Shown: positions 27,401 to 42,800, counted from the stretch's first letter. The stretch is 64,000 bases of DNA from Hydractinia symbiolongicarpus (GCF_029227915.1 NC_079879.1:29886501-29950500), one strand, 5' to 3'. A program made the numbers and translations. The notes: generated by a model from the sequence alone, not told the origin.

Positions 27401-29270
27401 AGGAATTAAGGGAAATCGCAGGTTTTCGTTTGCCGGCGATTAAACTTCTTTTATTCAGCATCTCATCAAAAATGAAAACATTTTTGAAAACTACAAGTCT
27501 CATGCATTTTAGTGGTGAAAAAATAATTTAAAAAATCGTTGGGGAAATGAGTTTACTTCCTGGGTACTTTATTTGTAAACTTTTGACTATACGGGCCAAG
27601 CCGGGATTTACGGGAAATCGCGGGTTTACGTTTGCCGGCGATTAAACTTCTTTTATTCAGCGTCTCATCAAAAATGAAAACATTTTTAAAAACTACAAGT
27701 CTCATGCGTTTTAGTGGTGAAAAAATAATTTAAAAAATCGTTTGGGAAATGAGTTTACTCTCTGGGTACTTTCTGTGTATACTTTTAACTATACGGGCCG
27801 AGTCCGGGATTTACGGGAAATCGCAGGTTTTCGTTTGCCGGCGATTAAACTCTTTTTTTTAATCAGCGTCTCATCAAAAATGAAAACACTTTTGAAAACT
27901 ACAAGTCTCATGCGTTTTAGTGGTGAAAAAATAATTTAAAAAATCGTTGGGGAAATGAGTTTACACCCTGGTTACTTTCTTTGTAACTTTTGACTATACG
28001 GGCCGGGTCCAGGAATTAAGGGAAATCGCAGGTTTTCGTTTGCCGGCGATTAAACTTCTTTTATTCAGCATCTCATCAAAAATGAAAACATTTTTGAAAA
28101 CTACAAGTCTCATGCATTTTAGTGGTGAAAAAATAATTTAAAAAATCGTTGGGGAAATGAGTTTACTTCCTGGGTACTTTATTTGTAAACTTTTGACTAT
28201 ACGGGCCAAGCCGGGATTTACGGGAAATCGCGGGTTTACGTTTGCCGGCGATTAAACTTCTTTTATTCAGCGTCTCATCAAAAATGAAAACATTTTTAAA
28301 AACTACAAGTCTCATGCGTTTTAGTGGTGAAAAAATAATTTAAAAAATCGTTCTGGAAATGAGTTTACTCCCTGGGTACTTTCTTTGTATACATTCGACT
28401 ATACGGGCCAAGCCCGGGATTTACGTGAAATCGCGGGTTTTCGTTTGCCGGCGATTAAACCTCTTTCATTAAGCGTCTCATCAAAAATGAAAACATTTTT
28501 AAAAACTACAAGTCTTATGCGTTTTAGTGGTGAAAAAAAAAATTAAAAAATCGTTCGGGAAATGAGTTTACTCCCTGGGTACTTTTTTTGTATACTTTTG
28601 ACTATACGGGCCGAGACCGGGATTTACGGGAAGTCGCGGGTTTTCGTTTGCCGGCGATTAAACTTCTTTAATTCAGCGTCTCATCAAAAATGAAAACATT
28701 TTTAAAAACTACAAGTCTCATGGGCTTTGGTGGTGAAATAATAATTTAAAAAATCGTTCGGGAAATGAGTTTACACCCTGGGTACTTTCTTTTTATACTT
28801 TTGACTATACGGGCCGAGTCCGGGATTTACGGGAAATCGCAGGTTTTCGTTTGCCGGCGATTAAACTCTTTTTTTTAATCAGCGTCTCATCAAAAATGAA
28901 AACACTTTTGAAAACTACAAGTCTCATGCGTTTTAGTGGTGAAAAAATAATTTAAAAAATCGTTGGGGAAATGAGTTTACACCCTGGTTACTTTCTTTGT
29001 AACTTTTGACTATACGGGCCGGGTCCAGGAATTAAGGGAAATCGCAGGTTTTCGTTTGCCGGCGATTAAACTTCTTTTATTCAGCATCTCATCAAAAATG
29101 AAAACATTTTTGAAAACTACAAGTCTCATGCATTTTAGTGGTGAAAAAATAATTTAAAAAATCGTTGGGGAAATGAGTTTACTTCCTGGGTACTTTATTT
29201 GTAAACTTTTGACTATACGGGCCAAGCCGGGATTTACGGGAAATCGCGGGTTTACGTTTGCCGGCGATTA
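24480..29270 (+). repeat. Higher-order repeat, 8 monomers in order A-B-C-D-E-F-B-C (period 1,626 bp), about 3 copies
   Basis: Monomers with TTTCTGTGTATAC plus an eight-T tract (type A) are at 24,490, 26,116 and 27,742, a step of 1,626 bp. Each unit has type B (TTTACACCCTGGTTAC, GTAACTTTTG) and type C (TTTACTTCCTGGG, GTAAACTTTTG) twice: once after A, and again after the F type (TTTCTTTTTATAC). The extra 2 bp over 8 x 203 come from the long T-tract monomers. The third unit ends near 29,270. Confidence 0.88.
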
Positions 29271-29454
29271 AACTTCTTTAATTCAGCGTCTCATCAAAAA
29301 TGAAAACATTTTTAAAAACTACAAGTCTCATGGGCTTTGGTGGTGAAATAATAATTTAAAAAATCGTTCGGGAAATGAGTTTACACCCTGGGTACTTTCT
29401 TTTTATACTTTTGACTATACGGGCCGAGTCCAGGATTTACGGGAAATCGCAGGT

Positions 29455-32400
29455 TTTCGTTTGCCGGCGATTAAACCACTTTTATAAGGCGTCTCATCAA
29501 AAATAAAAACATTTCTGAAAACTACAAGTCTCATGCGTTTTAGTGGTGAAAAAATAATTTAAAAATTTGTTCGGGAAATGAGTTTACTCACTGGGTACTT
29601 TCCTTGTATACTTTTAACTATACGGGCCGAGTCCGGGATTTACGGGAAATCGCGAGTTTTCGTTTGCCGGCGATTAAACTTCTTTTATTCAGCGTCTCAT
29701 CAAGAATGAAAACATTTTTAAAAACTACAACTCTCATGGGCTTTAGTGGTGACTTAATAATTTAAAAAATCGTTTGGGAAATGAGTTTACTCCCTGGGTA
29801 CTTTCTTTGTATACTTTTGAGTATACGGGCCGAGTCCGGGATTTACGGGAAGTCGCAGGTTTTCGTTTGCCGGCGATTAAACTTCTTTTATTCAGCGTCT
29901 CATCAAAAATGAAAACATTTTTGAAAACTACAAGTCTCATGCGTTTTAGTGGTGAAAAAATAATTTAAAAAATCGTTCGGGAAATGCGTTTACACCCTGG
30001 GTACTTTCTTTGTATACTTTTGACTATACGGGCTGAGTCCGGGATTTACGGGAAATCGCAGGTTTTCGTTTGCCGGCGATTAAACTTCTTTTATTCAGCG
30101 TCTCATCAAAAATGAAAACATATCTGAAAACTACAAGTCTCATGCGTTTTAGTGGTGAAAAAATAATTTAAAAATTCGTTCGGGAAATGAGTTTACTCAC
30201 TGGGTACTTTCCTTGTATACTTTTGCCTATACGGGCCGAGTCCAGGATTTACGGGAAATCGCAGGTTTTCGTTTGCCGGCGATTAAACTTCTTTTGATCA
30301 GCGTCTCATTGAAAATGAAACATTTTTGAAAACTACAAGTCTCATGCGTTTTAGTGGTGAAAAATAATTTAAAAAATCGTTCGGGAAATGAGTTTACTCC
30401 CTGGGTACTTTCTTTGTAAACTTTTGACTATACGGGCCAAGCCGGGATTTACGGGAAATCGCGGGTTTTCGTTTGCCGGCGATTAAACTTCTTTTATTCA
30501 GCGTCTCATCAAAAATGAAAACATTTTTAAAAACTACAAGTCTTATGCGTTTTAGTGGTGAAAAAATAACTTAAAAAATCGTTCTGGAAATAAGTTTACT
30601 CCCTGGGTACTTTCTTTGTATACTTTTGACTATACGGGCCGAGTCCAGGATTTACGGGAAATCGCAGGTTTTCGTTTGCCGGCGATTAAACTTCTTTTAT
30701 TCAGCGTCTCATCAAAAATAAAAACATTTTTTAAAACTACAAGTCCATGCGTTTTAGTGGTGAAAAAATAATTTAAAAAATCGTTCGGGAAATGAGTTTA
30801 CTCCCTGGGTACTTTCTTTGTATACTTTTGACTATGCGGGCCAAGCCCGGGATTTACGGGAAATCGCGGGTTTTCGTTTGCCGGCGATTAAACTTCTTTT
30901 ATTCAGCGTCTCATCAAAAATAAAAACATTTTTAAAAACTACAAGTCTTATGCGTTTTAGTGGTGAAAAAATAATTTAAAAAATCTTTCTGGAAATGAGT
31001 TTACTCACAGGGTACTTTCTTTGTATACATTCGACTATACGGGCCAAGCCCGGGATTTACGGGGAATCGCGGGTTTTCGTTTGCCGGCGATTAAACCTCT
31101 TTCATTAAGCCTCTCATCAAAAATGAAAACATTTTTGAAAACTACAAGTCTCAAGCGTTTTAGTGGTGAAAAGATAACTTAAAAAATCATTTTGGAAATG
31201 AGTTTACTCACAGGGTACTTTCTTTGTATACATTCGAATATACGGGCCTAGCCCGGGATTTACGGGAAATCGCGGAGTTTCGTTTGCCGGCGATTAAACC
31301 ACTTTTATAAGGCGTCTCATCAAAAATAAAAACATTTCTGAAAACTACAAGTCTCATGCGTTTTAGTGGTGAAAAAATAATTTAAAAATTTGTTCGGGAA
31401 ATGAGTTTACTCACTGGGTACTTTCCTTGTATACTTTTAACTATACGGACCGAGTCCGGGATTTACGGGAAATCGCGAGTTTTCGTTTGCCGGCGATTAA
31501 ACATCTTTTATTCAGCGTCTCATCAAAAATGAAAACATTTTTAAAAACTGCAACTCTCATGGGCTTTAGTGGTGACTTAATAATTTAAAAAATCGTTTGG
31601 GAAATGAGTTTACTCCCTGGGTACTTTCTTTGTATACTTTTGAGTATACGGGCCGAGTCCGGGATTTACGGGAAGTCGCAGGTTTTCGTTTGCCGGCGAT
31701 TAAACTTCTTTTATTCAGCGTCTCATCAAAAATGAAAACATTTCTGAAAACTACAAGTCTCATGCGTTTTAGTGGTGAAAAAATAATTTAAAAAATCGTT
31801 CGGGAAATGCGTTTACACCCTGGGTACTTTCTTTGTATACTTTTGACTATACGGGCCGAGTCCGGGATTTACGGGAAATCGCAGGTTTTCGTTTGCCGGC
31901 GATTAAACTTCTTATATTCAGCGTCTCATCAAAAATGAAAACATATCTGAAAACTACAAGTCTCATGCGTTTTAGTGGTGAAAAAATAATTTAAAAATTC
32001 GTTCGGGAAATGAGTTTACTCACTGGGTACTTTCTTTGTATACTTTTGACTATACGGGCCGAGTCCAGGATTTACGGGAAATCGCAGGTTTTCGTTTGCC
32101 GGCGATTAAACTTCTTTTGATCAGCGTCTCATTAAAAATGAAACATTTTTGAAAACTACAAGTCTCATGCGTTTTAGTGGTGAAAAATAATTTAAAAAAT
32201 CGTTCGGGAAATGAGTTTACTCCCTGGGTACTTTCTTTGTAAACTTTTGACTATACGGGCCAAGCCGGGATTTACGGGAAATCGCGGGTTTTCGTTTGCC
32301 GGCGATTAAACTTCTTTTATTCAGCGTCTCATCAAAAATGAAAACATTTTTAAAAACTACAAGTCTTATGCGTTTTAGTGGTGAAAAAATAACTTAAAAA

Positions 32401-33100
32401 ATCGTTCTGGAAATGAGTTTACTCCCTGGGTACTTTCTTTGTATACTTTTGACTATACGGGCCGAGTCCGGGATTTACGGGAAATCGCAGGTTTTCGTTT
32501 GCCGGCGATTAAACTTCTTTTATTCAGCGTCTCATCAAAAATAAAAACATTTTTTAAAACTACAAGTCCATGCGTTTTAGTGGTGAGAAAATAATTTAAA
32601 AAATCGTTCGGGAAATGAGTTTACTCCCTGGGTACTTTCTTTGTATACTTTTGACTATGCGGGCCAAGCCCGGGATTTACGGGAAATCGCGGGTTTTCGT
32701 TTGCCGGCGATTAAACTTCTTTTATTCAGCGTCTCATCAAAAATAAAAACATTTTTGAAAACTACAAGTCTTATGCGTTTTAGTGGTGAAAAAATAATTT
32801 AAAAAATCTTTCTGGAAATGAGTTTACTCAGAGGGTACTTTCTTTGTATACATTCGACTATACGGGCCAAGCCCGGGATTTACGGGGAATCGCGGGTTTT
32901 CGTTTGCCGGCGATTAAACCTCTTTCATTAAGCCTCTCATCAAAAATGAAAACATTTTTGAAAACTACAAGTCTCAAGCGTTTTAGTGGTGAAAAGATAA
33001 CTTAAAAAATCGTTTTGGAAATGAGTTTACTCACAGGGTACTTTCTTTGTATACATTCGAATATACGGGCCTAGCCCGGGATTTACGGGAAATCGCGGAG
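29455..33100 (+). repeat. Higher-order repeat, 9 monomers (period 1,823 bp), two copies
   Basis: The CCACTTTTATAAGGCGTC variant occurs near 29,475 and 31,298, and the CTTTTGAGTATACGGG monomer at 29,774 and 31,597, both 1,823 bp apart. Copies differ at scattered bases (CTTTTGCCTATACGG at about 30,222 only; CTCAGAGGG at about 32,827 only). The match ends near 33,100, where TTATAAGGCG becomes TTATTAAGCG. Confidence 0.87.
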
Positions 33101-36100
33101 TTTCGTTTGCCGGCGATTAAACCACTTTTATTAAGCGTCTCATCAAAAATGAAAACATTTCAAAAAACTACAAGTCTCATGCGTTTTAGTGGTGAAAAAA
33201 TAATTTGAAAATTCGTTCGGAAAATAAGTTTACTCACTGGGTACTTTCCATGTATACTTTTGACTATACGGGCCGAGTCCAGGATTTAAGGGAAATCGCA
33301 GGTTTTCGTTTGCCGGCGATTAAACTTCTTTCATTCAGCGTGTCATCAAAAATGAAAACATTTTTGAAAACTACAAGTCTCATGCGTTTTAGTGGTGAAA
33401 AAATAATTTAAAAATTCGTTCGGGAAATGAGTTTACTCACTGGGTTCTTTCCTTGTATACTTTTGACTATACGGGCCGAGTCCAGGATTTAAGGAAAATC
33501 GCAGGTTTTCGTTTGCCGGCGATTAAACTTCTTTCATTCAGCGTGTCATCAAAAATGAAAACATTTTTGAAAACTACAAGTCTCATGCGTTTTAGTGGTG
33601 AAAAAATAATTTAAAAATTCGTTCGGGAAATGAGTTTACTCACTGGGTTCTTTCCTTGTATACTTTTGACTATACGGGCCGAGTCCGGGATTTACGGGAA
33701 ATCGCGGGCTTTCGTTTGCCGGTGATTAAACTTCTTTTATTCAGCGTCTCATCAAAAATGAAAACATTTTTAAAAACTACAAGTCTCATGGGCTTTAGTG
33801 GTGAAATAATAATTTAAAAAATCGTTTGGGAAATGAGTTTACTCCCTGGGTACTTTCTTTGTATACTTTTGACTATACGGGCCGAGTCCGGGATTTACGG
33901 AAAATCGCAGGTTTTCGTTTGCCGGCGATTAAACTTCTTTCATTAAGCGTCTCATCAAAAATGAAAACATTTTTGAAAACTACAAGTGTCATGCGTTTTA
34001 GTGGTGAAAAAATAATTTAAAAATTCGTTCGGGAAATGAGTTTACTCACTGGGTTCTTTCCTTGTATACTTTTGACTATACGGGCCGAGTCCGGGATTTA
34101 CGGGAAATCGCGGGTTTTCGTTTGCCGGTGATTAAACTTCTTTTATTCAGCGTCTCATCAAAAATGAAAACATTTTTGAAAACTACAAGTCTCATGCGTT
34201 TTAGTGGTGAAAAAAAAAATTAAAAAATCGTTTGGAAAATGAGTTTACTCCCTGGGTACTTTCTTTGTATACTTTTGACTATACGGGCCGAGTCCGGGAT
34301 TTACGGGAAATTGCGGATTTTCGTTTGCCGGCGATTAAACTTCTTTTATTCAGCGTCCCATCAAATATGAAAACATTTTTGAAAACTACAAGTCTCATGC
34401 GTTCAGTGGTAAAAAAATAATATAAAAAATCGTTCGGGAAATGAGTTTACTCCCTGGGTACTTTCTTTGTATACTTTTGACTATACGGGCCGAGTCCGGG
34501 GTTTACGGGAAATGGCGGGATTTCGTTTGCCGGCGATTAAACTTCTTTTATTCAGCGTCTCATCAAAAATGAAAACATTTTTGAAAATTACAAGTCTCAT
34601 GCGTTTTAGTGGTGAAAAAATAATTTAAAAAATCGTTCGGGAAATGAGTTTACTCCCTGGGTACTTTCTTTGTATACTCTTGACTATACGGGCCGAGTCC
34701 GGGATTTACGGGAAATCGCAGGTTTTCCTTTGCCGGCGATTAAACTTCTTTTATTCAGCGTCTCATCAAAAATAAAAACATTTTTGAAAACTACAAGTCC
34801 ATGCGTTTTAGTGGTGAAAAAATAATTTAAAAAATCGTTCGGGAAATGAGTTTACTCCCTGGGTACTTTCTTTGTGTACTTTTGACTATGCGGGCCAAGC
34901 CCGGGATTTACGGGAAATCGCGGGTTTTCGTTTGCCGGCGATTAAACTTCTTTTATTCAGCGTCTCATCAAAAATAAAAACATTTTTGAAAACTACAAGT
35001 CTCATGCGTTTTAGTGGTGAAAAAATAATTTAAAAAATCGTTCGGGAAATGAGTTTACTCCCAGGGTACTTTCTTTGTATACTTTTGACTATACGGGCCG
35101 AGTCCGGGATTTACGGGAAATTGTGGATTTTCGTTTGCCGGCGATTAAACTTCTTTTATTCAGCGTCCCATCAAATATGAAAACATTTTTGAAAACTACA
35201 AGTCTCATGCGTTTAGTGGTAAAAAAATAATGTAAAAAATCGTTCGGGAAATGAGTTTACTCCCTGGGTACTTTCTTTGTATACTTTTGACTATACGGGC
35301 CGTGTCCGGGGTTTACGGGAAATGGTGGGATTTCGTTTGCCGGCGATTAAACTTCTTTTATTCAGCGTCTCATCAAAAATGAAAACATTTTTGAAAACTA
35401 CAAGTCTCATGCGTTTTAGTGGTGAAAAAATAATTTAAAAAATCGTTCGGGAAATGAGTTTACTCCCTGGGTACTTTCTTTGTGTACTTTTGACTATACG
35501 GGCCGAGTCCGGGATTTACGGGAAATCGCAGGTTTTCGTTTGCCGGCGATTAAACTTCTTTTATTCAGCGTCTCATCAAAAATAAAAACATTTTTGAAAA
35601 CTACAAGTCCATGCGTTTTAGTGGTGAAAAAATAATTTAAAAAATCGTTCAAGAAATGAGTTTACTCCCTGGGTACTTTCTTTGTATACTTTTGACTATG
35701 CGGGCCAAGCCCGGGATTTACGGGAAATCGCGGGTTTTCGTTTGCCGGCGATTAAACTTCTTTTATTCAGCGTCTCATCAAAAATGAAAAGATTTTTAAA
35801 AACTACAAGTCTTATGCGTTTTAGTGGTGAAAAAATAATTTAAAAAATCTTTCTGGAAATGAGTTTACTCACAGGGTACTTTCTTTGTATACATTCGACT
35901 ATACGGGCCAAGCCCGGGATTTACGGGAAATCGCGGGTTTTCGTTTGCCGGCGATTAAACCTCTTTCATTAAGTGTCTCATCAAAAATGAAAACATTTTT
36001 GAAAACTACAAGTCTCATGCGTTTTAGTGGTGAAAAAAAAATTTAAAAAATCGTTCGGGAAATGAGTTTACTCCCTGGGTACTTTCTTTGTATACATTCA

Positions 36101-36879
36101 ACTATACGGGCCAAGCCCCGGATTTACGGGAAAACGCGGGATTTCGTTTGCCGGCGATTAAACCTCTTTCATTAAGCGTCTCATCAAAAATGGAAACATT
36201 TTTGAAAACTACAAGTCTCATGCGTTTTAGTGGTGAAAAGATAATTTAAAAAATCGTTCGGGAAATGAGTTTACTCCCTGGGTACTTCCTTTGTATACTT
36301 TTGACTATACGGGCCGAGACCGGGATTTACGAGAAATCGCGGATTTTTGTTTGCCAGCGATTAAACTTCTTTTATTCAGCGTCTCATCAAAAATGAAAAC
36401 ATTTTTGAAAACTACAAGTCTCATGCGTTTTAGTGTTGAAAAGATAATTTAAAAAATCGTTTTGGAAATGGGTTTACTCACAGGGTACTTTCTTTGTATA
36501 CATTTGACTATGCGGGCCGAGTCCGGGGTTTACGGGAAATGGCGGGTTTTCGTTTGCCGGCGAATAAACTTCTTTTATTCAGCGTCTTATCAAAAATGAA
36601 GACATTTTTGAAAATTACAAGTCTCAAGGGTTTTAGTGGTGAAAAGATAATTTAAAAAATCGTTTTGGAAATGAGTTTACTCACAGGGTACTTTCTTTGT
36701 ATACATTCGACTATACGGGCCTAGCCCGGGATTTACGGGAAATCGCGGGTTTTCGTTTGCCGGCGATTAAACCACTTTCATTAAGCGTCTCATCAAAAAT
36801 GAAAACATTTCTAAAAACTACAAGTCTCATGCGTTTTAGTGGTGAAAAAATAACTTAAAAATTCGTTCGGAAAATAAGT

Positions 36880-39800
36880 TTACTCACTGGGTACTTTCCA
36901 TGTATACTTTTGACTATACGGGCCGAGTACGGGATTTACGGGAAATCGCGGGTTTTCGTTTGCCGGCGATTAAACTTCTTTTATTCAGCGTGTCATCAAA
37001 AATGAAAACATTTTTAAAAACTACAAGTCTCATGGGCTTTAGTGGTGATATAATAATTTAAAAAATCGTTTGGGAAATGAGTTTACTCCCTGGGTACTTT
37101 CTGTGTATACTTTTGACTATACGGGCCGAGTCCGGGATTTACGGGAAATCGCAGGTTTTCGTTTGCCGGAGATTAAACTCTTTTTTTTAATCAGCGTCTC
37201 ATCAAAAATGAAAACAATTTTGAAAACTACAAGTCTCATGCGTTTTAGTGGTGAAAAAATAATTTAAAAAATCGTTCGGGAAATGAGTTTACACCCTGGG
37301 TACTTTCTTTGTAAATTTTGACTATACGGGCCGAGTCCAGGATTTAAGGGAAATCGCAGGTTTTCGTTTGCCGGCGATTAAACTTCTTTTATTCAGCGTC
37401 TCATCAAAAATGAAAACATTTTTGAAAACTACAAGTCTCATGCGTTTTAGTGGTGAAAAAATAATTTAAAAAATCGTTCGGGAAATGAGTTTACACCCTG
37501 GGTACTTTCTTTGTATACTTTTGACTATAAGGGCCGAGTCCGGGATTTACGGGAAATCGCAGGTTTTCGTTTGCCGGCGATTAAACCACTTTCATTAAGC
37601 GTCTCATCAAAAATGAAAACATTTCTAAAAACTACAAGTCTCATGCGTTTTAGTGGTGAAAAAATAACTTAAAAATTCGTTCGGAAAATAAGTTTACTCA
37701 CTGGGTACTTTCCATGTATACTTTTGACTATACGGGCCGAGTACGGGATTTACGGGAAATCGCGGGTTTTCGTTTGCCGGCGATTAAACTTCTTTTATTC
37801 AGCGTCTCATCAAAAATGAAAACATTTTTAAAAACTACAAGTCTCATGGGCTTTAGTGGTGATATAATAATTTAAAAAATCGTTTGGGAAATGAGTTTAC
37901 TCCCTGGGTACTTTCTGTGTATACTTTTGACTATAAGGGCCGAGTCCGGGATTTACGGGAAATCGCAGGTTTTCGTTTGCCGGAGATTAAACTCTTTTTT
38001 TTAATCAGCGTCTCATCAAAAATGAAAACAATTTTGAAAACTACAAGTCTCATGCGTTTTAGTGGTGAAAAAATAATTTAAAAAATCGTTCGGGAAATGA
38101 GTTTACACCCTGGGTACTTTCTTTGTAAATTTTGACTATACGGGCCGAGTCCAGGATTTAAGGGAAATCGCAGGTTTTCGTTTGCCGGCGATTAAACTTC
38201 TTTTATTCAGCGTCTCATCAAAAATGAAAACATATTTGAAAACTACAAGTCTCATGCGTTTTAGTGGTGAAAAAATAATTTAAAAATTCGTTCGGGAAAT
38301 GAGTTTACTCACTGGGTTCTTTCCTTGTATACTTTTGACTATACGGGCCGAGTCCGGGATTTACGGGAAATCGCGGGTTTTCGTTTGCAGGCGATTAAAT
38401 TTCTTTTATTCAGCGTCTCATCAAAAATGAAACCATTTTTAAAAACTACAAATCTCATGGGCTTTAGTGGTGAAATAATAATTAAAAAAATCGTTTGGGA
38501 AATGAGTTTACTCCCTGGGTACTTTCTTTGTATACTTTTGACTATACGGGCCGAGTCCGGGATTTACGGGAAATCGCAGGTTTTCGTTTGCCGGCGATTA
38601 AACTTCTTTCATTAGGCGTCTCATCAAAAATGAAAACATTTTTGAAAACTACAAGTCTCATGCGTTTTAGTGGTGAAAAAAAAAATTAAAAAATCGTTTG
38701 GGAAATGAGTTTACTCCCTGGGTACTTTCTGTGTATACTTTTGACTATACGGGCCGAGTCCGGGATTTACGGGAAATCGCAGGTTTTCGTTTGCCGGCGA
38801 TTAAACTTCTTTCATTAGGCGTCTCATCAAAAATGAAAACATTTTTAAAAACTACAAGTCTCATGGGCTTTAGTGGTGATATAATAATTTAAAAAATCGT
38901 TTGGGAAATGAGTTTACTCCCTGGGTACTTTCTGTGTATACTTTTGACTATACGGGCCGAGTCCGGGATTTACGGGAAATCGCAGGTTTTCGTTTGCCGG
39001 AGATTAAACTCTTTTTTTTAATCAGCGTCTCATCAAAAATGAAAACAATTTTGAAAACTACAAGTCTCATGCGTTTTAGTGGTGAAAAAATAATTTAAAA
39101 AATCGTTCGGGAAATGAGTTTACACCCTGGGTACTTTCTTTGTAAATTTTGACTATACGGGCCGAGTCCAGGATTTAAGGGAAATCGCAGGTTTTCGTTT
39201 GCCGGCGATTAAACCACTTTCATTAAGCGTCTCATCAAAAATGAAAACATTTCTAAAAACTACAAGTCTCATGCGTTTTAGTGGTGAAAAAATAACTTAA
39301 AAATTCGTTCGGAAAATAAGTTTACTCACTGGGTACTTTCCATGTATACTTTTGACTATACGGGCCGAGTACGGGATTTACGGGAAATCGCGGGTTTTCG
39401 TTTGCCGGCGATTAAACTTCTTTTATTCAGCGTGTCATCAAAAATGAAAACATTTTTAAAAACTACAAGTCTCATGGGCTTTAGTGGTGATATAATAATT
39501 TAAAAAATCGTTTGGGAAATGAGTTTACTCCCTGGGTACTTTCTGTGTATACTTTTGACTATACGGGCCGAGTCCGGGATTTACGGGAAATCGCAGGTTT
39601 TCGTTTGCCGGAGATTAAACTCTTTTTTTTAATCAGCGTCTCATCAAAAATGAAAACAATTTTGAAAACTACAAGTCTCATGCGTTTTAGTGGTGAAAAA
39701 ATAATTTAAAAAATCGTTCGGGAAATGAGTTTACACCCTGGGTACTTTCTTTGTAAATTTTGACTATACGGGCCGAGTCCAGGATTTAAGGGAAATCGCA

Positions 39801-42800
39801 GGTTTTCGTTTGCCGGCGATTAAACTTCTTTTATTCAGCGTCTCATCAAAAATGAAAACATTTTTGAAAACTACAAGTCTCATGCGTTTTAGTGGTGAAA
39901 AAATAATTTAAAAAATCGTTCGGGAAATGAGTTTACACCCTGGGTACTTTCTTTGTATACTTTTGACTATAAGGGCCGAGTCCGGGATTTACGGGAAATC
40001 GCAGGTTTTCGTTTGCCGGCGATTAAACCACTTTCATTAAGCGTCTCATCAAAAATGAAAACATTTCTAAAAACTACAAGTCTCATGCGTTTTAGTGGTG
40101 AAAAAATAACTTAAAAATTCGTTCGGAAAATAAGTTTACTCACTGGGTACTTTCCATGTATACTTTTGACTATACGGGCCGAGTACGGGATTTACAGGAA
40201 ATCGCGGGTTTTCGTTTGCCGGCGATTAAACTTCTTTTATTCAGCGTCTCATCAAAAATGAAAACATTTTTAAAAACTACAAGTCTCATGGGCTTTAGTG
40301 GTGATATAATAATTTAAAAAATCGTTTGGGAAATGAGTTTACTCCCTGGGTACTTTCTGTGTATACTTTTGACTATAAGGGCCGAGTCCGGGATTTACGG
40401 GAAATCGCAGGTTTTCGTTTGCCGGAGATTAAACTCTTTTTTTTAATCAGCGTCTCATCAAAAATGAAAACAATTTTGAAAACTACAAGTCTCATGCGTT
40501 TTAGTGGTGAAAAAATAATTTAAAAAATCGTTCGGGAAATGAGTTTACACCCTGGGTACTTTCTTTGTAAATTTTGACTATACGGGCCGAGTCCAGGATT
40601 TAAGGGAAATCGCAGGTTTTCGTTTGCCGGCGATTAAACTTCTTTTATTCAGCGTCTCATCAAAAATGAAAACATTTTTGAAAACTACAAGTCTCATGCG
40701 TTTTAGTGGTGAAAAAATAATTTAAAAAATCGTTCGGGAAATGAGTTTACACCCTGGGTACTTTCTTTGTATACTTTTGACTATAAGGGCCGAGTCCGGG
40801 ATTTACGGGAAATCGCAGGTTTTCGTTTGCCGGCGATTAAACCACTTTCATTAAGCGTCTCATCAAAAATGAAAACATTTCTAAAAACTACAAGTCTCAT
40901 GCGTTTTAGTGGTGAAAAAATAACTTAAAAATTCGTTCGGAAAATAAGTTTACTCACTGGGTACTTTCCATGTATACTTTTGACTATACGGGCCGAGTAC
41001 GGGATTTACGGGAAATCGCGGGTTTTCGTTTGCCGGCGATTAAACTTCTTTTATTCAGCGTCTCATCAAAAATGAAAACATTTTTAAAAACTACAAGTCT
41101 CATGGGCTTTAGTGGTGATATAATAATTTAAAAAATCGTTTGGGAAATGAGTTTACTCCCTGGGTACTTTCTGTGTATACTTTTGACTATAAGGGCCGAG
41201 TCCGGGATTTACGGGAAATCGCAGGTTTTCGTTTGCCGGAGATTAAACTCTTTTTTTTAATCAGCGTCTCATCAAAAATGAAAACAATTTTGAAAACTAC
41301 AAGTCTCATGCGTTTTAGTGGTGAAAAAATAATTTAAAAAATCGTTCGGGAAATGAGTTTACACCCTGGGTACTTTCTTTGTAAATTTTGACTATACGGG
41401 CCGAGTCCAGGATTTAAGGGAAATCGCAGGTTTTCGTTTGCCGGCGATTAAACTTCTTTTATTCAGCGTCTCATCAAAAATGAAAACATATTTGAAAACT
41501 ACAAGTCTCATGCGTTTTAGTGGTGAAAAAATAATTTAAAAATTCGTTCGGGAAATGAGTTTACTCACTGGGTTCTTTCCTTGTATACTTTTGACTATAC
41601 GGGCCGAGTCCGGGATTTACGGGAAATCGCGGGTTTTCGTTTGCAGGCGATTAAATTTCTTTTATTCAGCGTCTCATCAAAAATGAAACCATTTTTAAAA
41701 ACTACAAATCTCATGGGCTTTAGTGGTGAAATAATAATTAAAAAAATCGTTTGGGAAATGAGTTTACTCCCTGGGTACTTTCTTTGTATACTTTTGACTA
41801 TACGGGCCGAGTCCGGGATTTACGGGAAATCGCAGGTTTTCGTTTGCCGGCGATTAAACTTCTTTCATTAGGCGTCTCATCAAAAATGAAAACATTTTTG
41901 AAAACTACAAGTCTCATGCGTTTTAGTGGTGAAAAAAAAATTTAAAAAATCGTTTGGGAAATGAGTTTACTCCCTGGGTACTTTCTGTGTATACTTTTGA
42001 CTATACGGGCCGAGTCCGGGATTTACGGGAAATCGCAGGTTTTCGTTTGCCGGCGATTAAACTTCTTTCATTAGGCGTCTCATCAAAAATGAAAACATTT
42101 TTAAAAACTACAAGTCTCATGGGCTTTAGTGGTGATATAATAATTTAAAAAATCGTTTGGGAAATGAGTTTACTCCCTGGGTACTTTCTGTGTATACTTT
42201 TGACTATACGGGCCGAGTCCGGGATTTACGGGAAATCGCAGGTTTTCGTTTGCCGGAGATTAAACTCTTTTTTTTAATCAGCGTCTCATCAAAAATGAAA
42301 ACAATTTTGAAAACTACAAGTCTCATGCGTTTTAGTGGTGAAAAAATAATTTAAAAAATCGTTCGGGAAATGAGTTTACACCCTGGGTACTTTCTTTGTA
42401 AATTTTGACTATACGGGCCGAGTCCAGGATTTAAGGGAAATCGCAGGTTTTCGTTTGCCGGCGATTAAACTTCTTTTATTCAGCGTCTCATCAAAAATGA
42501 AAACATTTTTGAAAACTACAAGTCTCATGCGTTTTAGTGGTGAAAAAATAATTTAAAAAATCGTTCGGGAAATGAGTTTACACCCTGGGTACTTTCTTTG
42601 TATACTTTTGACTATAAGGGCCGAGTCCGGGATTTACGGGAAATCGCAGGTTTTCGTTTGCCGGCGATTAAACCACTTTCATTAAGCGTCTCATCAAAAA
42701 TGAAAACATTTCTAAAAACTACAAGTCTCATGCGTTTTAGTGGTGAAAAAATAACTTAAAAATTCGTTCGGAAAATAAGTTTACTCACTGGGTACTTTCC

